DNA from: Orientallactaga sibirica
Lineage: Eukaryota; Chordata; Mammalia; Rodentia; Dipodidae
Reading direction: 5' to 3'
Assembly (NCBI GenBank): GCA_036365145.1
Contig: JAEOAD010000001.1
Span: 101,157,501-101,221,500 of the forward strand
DNA: 64,000 nucleotides
Shown here: one piece after another, positions 58,201 through 64,000 of the stretch
Layout: every line of letters starts with the position of its first letter
How positions within the stretch are numbered: the stretch's first letter is position 1
The notes under the pieces: generated by a model
The model's database searches: none
Seen by the model: only the letters and a program-made list of their open reading frames with translations
Told to the model about the DNA's origin: nothing
Program-made: the position numbers and the translations under genes

Positions 58201-58643
58201 CACTGTTTGCATAAACCAATGCATTCAGCTGGTGTCTGCAAAGGTCCAATTAACTGTTCCAAAAAACATGACTGAAATGAGATAATAGTGTTGTTATGGG
58301 AGTTTTAGGTCTCCTTGCCAATGCCAGTGAAGCAATAAATTTAGGGTATCCCTGGATCTTTGTCATATGAATTTAGAGAATTAAATCCATAGAACAGAGA
58401 GTAATACTTAGAAAGACTTTATTAGATTAAGAGAAGGAAAGAGGAGAAAAGTACAGAGAGTTCCTGCCTTGTGGAAGGCAGGAGGGGGTAGGAAGCCTAT
58501 GTGGGAGTAAAGGGTAGGGCTGGTCCCTCCCATCTAAGCCAAGTGGGTCTGGATGAGAAGGGCTTAACTGAGTAGAATCCTGGAAGTTCAGGAAAGATGA
58601 AAAGATAAAGAGGCCTTGCCCACCTGGTAAGGATTTATTTATA
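55263..58643 (+). repeat. Tandem duplication, copy 2 (3381 bp)
   Basis: Direct repeat of 51865-55262, immediately adjacent to it with no spacer. It lacks 12 bp relative to copy 1 near 55889 (copy 1 has extra pyrimidine-rich sequence at about 52497-52510). After 58643 it runs on into the remainder of the LTR-like repeat, so this right flank looks ancestral. Confidence 0.95.
56262..56558 (+). mobile_element. t-SINE B with duplicated B-box block (copy 2)
   Basis: Orthologous to the copy at 52876. Differences visible by eye include cacaattgatcacgag against cacacttgatcacaag and ctgttttcc against ctgtcttcc. Confidence 0.92.
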
Positions 58644-58738
58644 ATCTTTTTATGTTGGGCTATACCCGCAGGCTCATGTGAGCCTGAGAAAGACTGATTG
58701 GTCTGAGTTCAGGAAGAGATAGTCACACCTGGGTTGGG

Positions 58739-58772
<34 letters not shown>

Positions 58773-58885
58773 TGATGATGATGATGCTATCTGTATCAGA
58801 TGCTGAATTCTAGGTCTGCTGTACCAGGCAGGTGGTGGTACATCTTTTTCACTCCCTCTTTTGGGCCTTCTCCTAGCTCCCTCAC
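58390..58885 (-). mobile_element. Candidate ERV LTR, antisense, full-length version
   Basis: Minus strand carries an AATAAA-like ctaataaagtc near 58420. The blocks cctggaagttcagg and gactgattggtctgagttca match the candidate LTR at 45240-45875. A (GA)n(GAT)n repeat at 58739-58784 lies inside. Ends not fixed. Confidence 0.55.
58739..58784 (+). repeat. (GA)n(GAT)n microsatellite
   Basis: About 16 GA units, one interrupted, followed by four to five GAT units. Confidence 0.93.
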
Positions 58886-59426
58886 TCTGTAGGTCATTAA
58901 AATTGTTTTGACTGAATATTCCCACTTGCATGTTATATTAGATCAATAAAACACAGCACTGGAGCTTGTTTCATGGGATGAGACAATGCCTGGGAACAAA
59001 GCAAAGAAAAACGTCTGGTTTGGGACATGATATGCATGACCTATTGTTTAAATGTAAGCATGAAGAGAAGATTTACTTGTACAAACTAAAAGATTGCACA
59101 TACTTTGAGTGCATCTTGATTATAACTATCAATATTATTGCTATTTCATTATGAAAAAAACATTGATCTCAGATAAAATGACAAAAGCAGAAGGAACAGA
59201 GTTAGAAACATGTTCACATCCTGCTGTCAGCTGTGTGGCTTGAGAGCCACAATCTCTCCCAGTTTAGTTCCCTCTTCCTCGAAATAGAAATGCATCATAT
59301 TTACTTGCTGACATGTATAAAATCTCCTCAAAATATAAAGAATGATGGACAAAATTGTTGTTTTCCAACAATTTAAATTATACTTGGCAAAACAAAGTTA
59401 ACATACATTTTAAAAAGCAACCATTG
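58886..59426. other. No recognised feature
   Basis: Unique-looking AT-rich sequence. Confidence 0.4.
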
Positions 59427-59655
59427 GGCTGGAAAGATGGCTTGGGGGTTAAGGCACTTGCCTGTGAAGCCTAAGGACCCAGGTTTGATTGATTCTCCAG
59501 GTCCCATGTTAGCCAGATGCACATCAAGGCACATGCATCTGGAGTTCGTTTGCAGTGACTAGAGGCCCTGGCGTGCCCATCTCTCTCTCTCTCTCTCTTT
59601 CTCTCCCTTTCTCTAATAAATAAATAAATAAATAAATTAATTAATTAATTAAAAA
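59427..59655 (+). mobile_element. t-SINE A
   Basis: Head gggctggaaagatggcttgg, B-box region ggtttgattgattctccagg with a 4-bp gatt duplication, CT tract, and (aaat)n(taat)n tail. The flanks end ccattg on both sides. Confidence 0.9.
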
Positions 59656-59674
59656 TCATCCATTGATAGACTAT

Positions 59675-59825
59675 AGTGTTCTGAACATGGTATCAACTTG
59701 ATTTTCAGAGCAGCCCTCAAAGGTTAGGTAATTTTTTGTTATTTATTTTTTTTATTTTACAAAACAGCACTGAGACACAGCATAATTAGAAAACTTTGCA
59801 AGGGATCTTTAAGTAACAGAAAGAA
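59675..59825 (-). mobile_element. MIR fragment, antisense
   Basis: gcagccctcaaaggttaggt, attttacaaaacagcactga, gacacagcataattagaaaa and ctttgcaaggg follow the antisense MIR core. Confidence 0.6.
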
Positions 59826-59939
59826 TGACTGTGGAAAGAGAATTTACAATCATGAGAAATAATCTGAAATGTCATTTTTGGCTATCAGTAAAAAAAACAG
59901 CAACAAATTCTGGCAAGTATATGGGGAAAAGGATCCTTC

Positions 59940-60330
59940 CCTGTCACTGGATGATAGATTAGTTTAGCTAGAACAGAAATCAGTATGGAGGTTCCTCAAA
60001 AACTAAAACCAGTACCATATGGCCCAGTTATGCCACTCCCAGGTCCATACCTGAGAGATTCGGAGGCAGCCCTCCACAGAGATGCTTCACATCTATGTGT
60101 CCTGGGGGACTTGTCACAACAGCCAAGTTATGGAATTGAACCAGGTATATATCAATGGATGAGTAGATAAAGAAGATAGAAAAAAAGTGAATATTTATGA
60201 GTAATATTCAGCAATTAGGACGAAGAATATACATGATTTGTAGAAAAATTGATGGAATAGGAGATAATTATGTTAAGCAAAATAAACCAGACATGGAAAG
60301 ATAAATATTATATATGTATATGGACATTAG
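59940..60330 (+). mobile_element. Old L1 3' end, sense
   Basis: atcagtatggaggttcctca, accatatggcccagttatgc, acaacagccaagttatggaa and tatatcaatggatgagtaga match the end of L1 ORF2; frame broken. Confidence 0.75.
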
Positions 60331-60482
60331 AGTTTTAGAGTTTTTTTTAAAGAATCTATTTAAGTATAATCACCTATAAAGTAGAGATTCTCAGACAAAA
60401 TCCATGGATAGTGAGCCTTAATGGAGTCTACAGAGGTTAATAATCTGTAATTGTAATATTCTCACCCTAGCAAAACTAGCCC

Positions 60483-60869
60483 TGTAGCAGACAGCTTTAG
60501 GTTCACTGAGATGAACTTCCAGACCAGGCACAGTTATGGAGGAAGGGATATTTATTGAAGCTTACAGATCCAGGGGAAGTTCCATAATGGCAGAAGAAGT
60601 GACCTGCTCTCACAGGGCCAAGCAGAGAGAACAAAGCCCCCAGCCACACAGCACACAGAGCAAAAACTACTGCCAAAAAGTCACACAGCACACTTTAGGA
60701 ACTCCTGCTAGGCACACTTTGCATATCTTTACAATGGAATCTCAAACCCACCATTAACACCTTAAGACCAGCCCCCAGTGACATTGCCTCTAGGAAGGTG
60801 ATTGTAGATGCAAACTATAAAGTAATAAAACATTGAATATATTGGGGGCCATATATTCAAACTACCACA
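60483..60869 (-). mobile_element. ERVL/MaLR-type solo LTR, antisense
   Basis: 387 bp; plus-strand start tgtagcagacagctttaggt, end ttcaaactaccaca. Flanks agccc (60478-60482) and aaccc (60870-60874) match at 4 of 5. The polyadenylation signal is on the minus strand near 60550. Very similar along its length to the sense LTR at 63315-63709. Confidence 0.88.
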
Positions 60870-60900
60870 AACCCCTAGTAAACTAAAAATACCATACCAC

Positions 60901-61066
60901 CTAGCCAGGTGTGGAGGTGCACACCTTTAATTCTATCATATGGGAGGCAGAGGTAGGAAGATTGCTGTGAGTTTGAGGCCACCTTGAGACTACATAGTGA
61001 GTTCTAGGTCATCCTGGGTTAGATTACAACCCTACCTCAAAAAACCTAAAAAATAAAAATAAAAAG
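60901..61066 (+). mobile_element. B1 SINE, sense
   Basis: Starts ctagccaggtgtggaggtgc, then gggaggcagaggtaggaaga, gccaccttgagactacatag and an A-rich tail. Near full length. Confidence 0.9.
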
Positions 61067-61116
61067 AACCACAGCAACCCAGAGTTTCCAGTGGCAGAGG
61101 ATTACAAAAACAAACA

Positions 61117-62032
61117 AACATGGAGAGACCTGGCCAGAATCTGGAAGAGGGTCAGTCCCCAGACAGTTAGCTAGTCTAGTGCCAGAGGGTGCTACGTGAG
61201 CAACTGGCGGAAAATGGCCGACATCCATCCAAACAACTTCCAGTCTAAGATACCCAGCAAGAAACAACCTGACGTAATGCTCAAATAAGTTCAGTAGTGG
61301 CACACAGCCATGGTGGGCAACCAAAGGCTCTTGATTTGGCTAATTGATCCACTCAGTGGAATGGAAGTCATTGCTGGAACTGGAAATTAAGTCAAAACCA
61401 TGTACAAAAAATGAGCATAGTCTACAATCAAGATACCACCAAATGTAGGCTAGAAGAGGGCCTACCCATATAAAATTCCCTCCAAGATATCTATGGCCAT
61501 CCCATATATCTAGTACTAACTTCTCTCTCCATTGGAGAATTTGCTTATCTTTTTCAGATGGACAACGAACCTGAAGGGAGGATCAGCCAATCACACCTCA
61601 CCAGGGCTCCAGCTGAAACCATAGAGTAATGCGGGGGAAGGGCAAGAGTTCAGCGTTCTTGGGGATCATGACACCAGAAAAAGGCTGAAGGAGATAAACA
61701 CAGAGAACATCTAACTCCTACTAAGCCAGATATCCAGAGACACAGAGGCTCCCAAAACCTCATCACTGAAGTAGAGCTAAAATGACCCCAGTGTGGCTCA
61801 GGAAATTTGCAGAAGAGGGGCCACAAAGAATGTTAGAGCCACAAGTTGGGGCATTATGCACAGAGACTTGGCTTATCACCCAAAGCTCTTGACTACCCCC
61901 ACAATGTGTGAACCACATTCCCCATTGATGAGGGTCCCTATGGAAGAGGGAGGACAGGGAGGAGGATAATGGAGTCACCACTACGAATGTAAAATTAGAA
62001 TAATATAAATAAAAATAAATTAAAAAAAGAAA
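61117..62032 (+). mobile_element. L1 3' UTR, sense
   Basis: Aligns by eye with 36830-37720: agaatctggaagagggtcag, gtagtggcacacagccatgg, cagatatccagagacacaga, gttagagccacaagttgggg, then an aaataaaaataaattaaaa tail. 5'-truncated insertion. Confidence 0.85.
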
Positions 62033-62639
62033 TCCTTCCAGCAAAAAAAATGAATGTCAGTATAAAAGATATTATTGAATTATGTATTGTAATCAGCACT
62101 ATTACTACCAATACCAATTGATATACTAGTTCTACACTGGTTCAACAATTATATACTCAGTAGTCCTTTAATTTTTTTTCCAAAGGAAAAATAACTCAGG
62201 AAGTCATTGAATATATTAAGTGCTCCATAGCTTCTAAAGGTTTCACAGTGATCTGAAAATGATTTCTCTGAATGATTCCTGAAACTGGATTTGTTAGGAG
62301 AGTGTGCCATCACAAAAGCAATGGCACTGAAGACATTGCAACCTTGGGCCTTACCCAGGATTGTGATCATATTTCTCAATTATATAAACACTAAAAGAAA
62401 AATCCTGCTTCTTCTCAAGTCTACCAATTGCAAGTAAAGAAAATTTACCTTCCCTTTTCATCCCTTAAAAAGAGATTACATTTCAGATGATAAATTAAAA
62501 AACATAAAAATGGCCCATATTAATGGGTTATCATGGGTTTTGCCATGTGTATAATTATGCAATATTTAAATTTGTCTCTTCACCATTTTTTAATTGGTGA
62601 AAGCATTCAAAGTTTCTTCTGAGACATGTAATACATGCT
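62033..62639. other. No recognised feature
   Basis: AT-rich unique-looking DNA. Confidence 0.45.
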
Positions 62640-63314
62640 TGAGTACAGTCACCATACTATGTACTTCAAAGCTTCTTATTTATAAATTGGCTGTATTTTA
62701 AAAACCATTGATCAACTTCCTCATACCTCCCTCCCCCTACTCTCACTAGCATCTTGCAATACAATCTATTCTCAGTTGTAAGATATCAACTTTTTAGATT
62801 CCACATAAGAGTAAGATCATGTGGTTCTTGTTTCTCTATGGGTAATGTCCATCACTTAACGTGTCATTTCTAGTTCTATGTTGACATAAATGACAGTATT
62901 TGGTCCTTTCATGCATGGATAGAACTCCATTGTCATTGTGTATGTGTACTGTGTTTTCTCATCCATTCTTCAGCTCATAGACATTGAATTGTTTCCATCT
63001 TTTCACTATTGTCAGTATTATGAATAATGCTTAATGAACTTGGAAGGGCAGAGTCTCCTCATCCCTCTCCCCATTATCTCACTGATTTCATTTCCTTGCA
63101 CTTATTCTCAGTTGGAGAAGTGTTGTTTCATGTGATCATTCTACTTTACATTTCTGAAGTCCCTCCATACTGATTTCATTAATAGCAGTTATAATTTAAA
63201 TTCCTACCAACAATGTACAAGTGTTCCATTTTCTTCACATCTTGAATAGCACTTGCTATGATTTTTCCTTTTGAAAACAACCATGCTAACTAGTGTGAGA
63301 TAATAATACCTCAT
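62640..63314 (-). mobile_element. Old L1MA-like 3' end, antisense
   Basis: Long match to the antisense order of an old L1: cataagagtaagatcatgtg, cttaacgtgtcatttctagt, agaactccattgtcattgtg, cctaccaacaatgtacaagt, ctagtgtgagataataatac. The LTR at 63315 is inserted in its tcattgtgg block. Confidence 0.75.
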
Positions 63315-63709
63315 TGTGGTAGTTTGAATATATGTCCCCCAATATATTCAATGTTTTATTACTTTATAGTTTGCATCTGCAATCACCTTGCTAGAGGCAA
63401 GGTCACTGGGGGCCTGGTCTTAAGGTGTGGTGATGGTTTGAGATTCCATTGTAAAGATATGCAAATGTGCCTAGCAGGAGTTCCTGAAGTCTGCTGTGTG
63501 ACCTTTTGGCTGTAGTTAGTTTTGCTCTGTGTGCTGTGGTGGCTGGTTGGCTTTCTCTCTCTCTGCTTGGCCCTGTGGAGAGCAGGTCACTTCTTCTGCC
63601 ATTATGGAACTTCCCCTGGATCTGTAAGCTTCAATAAATAATATCCCTTCCTCCATAACTGTGCCTGGTCTGGAAGTTCATCTCAGCGAACCTGAAGCTG
63701 TCTGCTACA
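63315..63709 (+). mobile_element. 5' LTR of an ERVL/MaLR-type element
   Basis: 395 bp; begins tgtggtagtttgaatatatg and ends gctgtctgctaca. An aataaataatatccc polyadenylation region lies near 63634. It is followed directly by internal sequence, so this is a 5' LTR and not a solo LTR; the 3' LTR would lie beyond the window. Near-identical by eye to the inverted copy at 60483-60869. Confidence 0.85.
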
Positions 63710-63713
63710 GTAA

Positions 63714-63733
63714 AGTGGTACCGAGGAGTGTGG
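63714..63733 (+). promoter_or_regulatory. Probable primer-binding-site region
   Basis: Just after the LTR end, the sequence contains tggtaccgaggagtg, positioned and shaped like the tRNA primer-binding site of ERVL/MaLR elements. The matching tRNA was not verified. Confidence 0.55.
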
Positions 63734-63739
63734 GGTGAG

Positions 63740-64000
63740 ATGAAACTGACCGTGTGGATATTTGTCTTTTGGAACCTTTGTTTTGGAGGAATGGGCATGG
63801 ACTTGGTGCTTGCAACTGAAGATGCCTTCTGGAGTGGTAAGCCAAGTTTTATGGACTATTCTGATGAGAGTTTGAGAATGCTAAATGCAGACTGTATTGA
63901 ACTTCGAGGCTTGGCTTATGAGCTTTCTAAGGGGAAGGAAAGACTGCAGAGGACTTTGTTGGAACTGGGCTACTGGCATAAGGGATGGCTACGTTCTGCT
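63740..64000 (+). pseudogene. Open frame at the start of the ERV internal region, cut by window edge
   Basis: From an ATG at 63740 the frame stays open for all 87 codons to the window end, and it is also open upstream through the primer-site region to about 63707. Its position, just downstream of a 5' LTR and primer site, is where gag lies in ERVL/MaLR elements. I see no recognisable gag motif (no zinc knuckle, no major homology region) in the visible part. The first 25 or so residues are hydrophobic-rich and resemble a signal-like segment, which is unusual for gag. It may be a remnant or a still-open gag-related frame. Not a host gene by any evidence here. Confidence 0.45.

Noticed and set aside
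60483..63709. A single provirus with 60483 and 63709 as its two LTRs
   Set aside because: The LTRs are in opposite orientation and the DNA between them is B1, L1 and unique sequence, so they cannot be the two ends of one element.

Overview
This window is mammalian nuclear DNA from a rodent. The evidence is the repeat content: B1 (7SL-derived) and B4 SINEs, MIR fragments, L1 LINEs with rodent-type 3' UTRs, MaLR (ORR1/MT/MST-like) solo LTRs, ERVK-like solo LTRs with 6-bp target duplications, and many copies of a tRNA-derived SINE with the head ggctggagagatggcttag, a CT-rich tract and an aaataaataaa tail. That last SINE, abundant here in several forms, made me think of a jerboa (Dipodidae, e.g. 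Jaculus). This is from memory and could not be checked.

I find no protein-coding gene, exon, tRNA, rRNA or bacterial-type feature. The short open frames are mostly read through L1 3' UTRs, SINEs, LTRs or simple repeats, or lie in AT-rich unique DNA. The window reads as intergenic or intronic sequence made of layered transposable elements. The only coding-like frame worth attention is at the extreme right edge, just inside an ERVL/MaLR-type element.

Layout. 0-10 kb: a MaLR LTR splitting an unidentified segment, several SINEs, a B4, an ERV-like LTR and two L1 tails. 10-24 kb: MaLR LTRs, B4, SINEs, L1 3' UTR pieces and a GAAA microsatellite. 24-35 kb: mostly unique AT-rich DNA with MIRs, an ERVK-like solo LTR at 27.3 kb, and two places where SINEs inserted one after another at the same site. 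35-49 kb: L1 3' ends on both strands, a second ERVK-like solo LTR inside an L1, a MaLR LTR, an L1 ORF2 remnant and nested SINEs. 49-52 kb: an old antisense L1 split by a dense SINE cluster. 51.9-58.6 kb: a head-to-tail tandem duplication of about 3.4 kb, roughly 99% identical by eye. 58.7-64 kb: SINE, MIR, L1 tail, B1 and two near-identical LTRs in opposite orientation, the second followed by an internal region that runs off the window.

Names used below: 't-SINE A' is the roughly 180-bp tRNA-derived form with body motif gccagatgcacaaggtg. 't-SINE B' is the longer form with caagggggcgcacac and cagcagctgagaca; most B copies here carry a tandem duplication of ggttccaatctccag around the Pol III B box. 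Family names come from remembered consensus sequences and inspection, not a database search. Boundaries without a stated target-site duplication (TSD) are accurate to about 10-20 bp.
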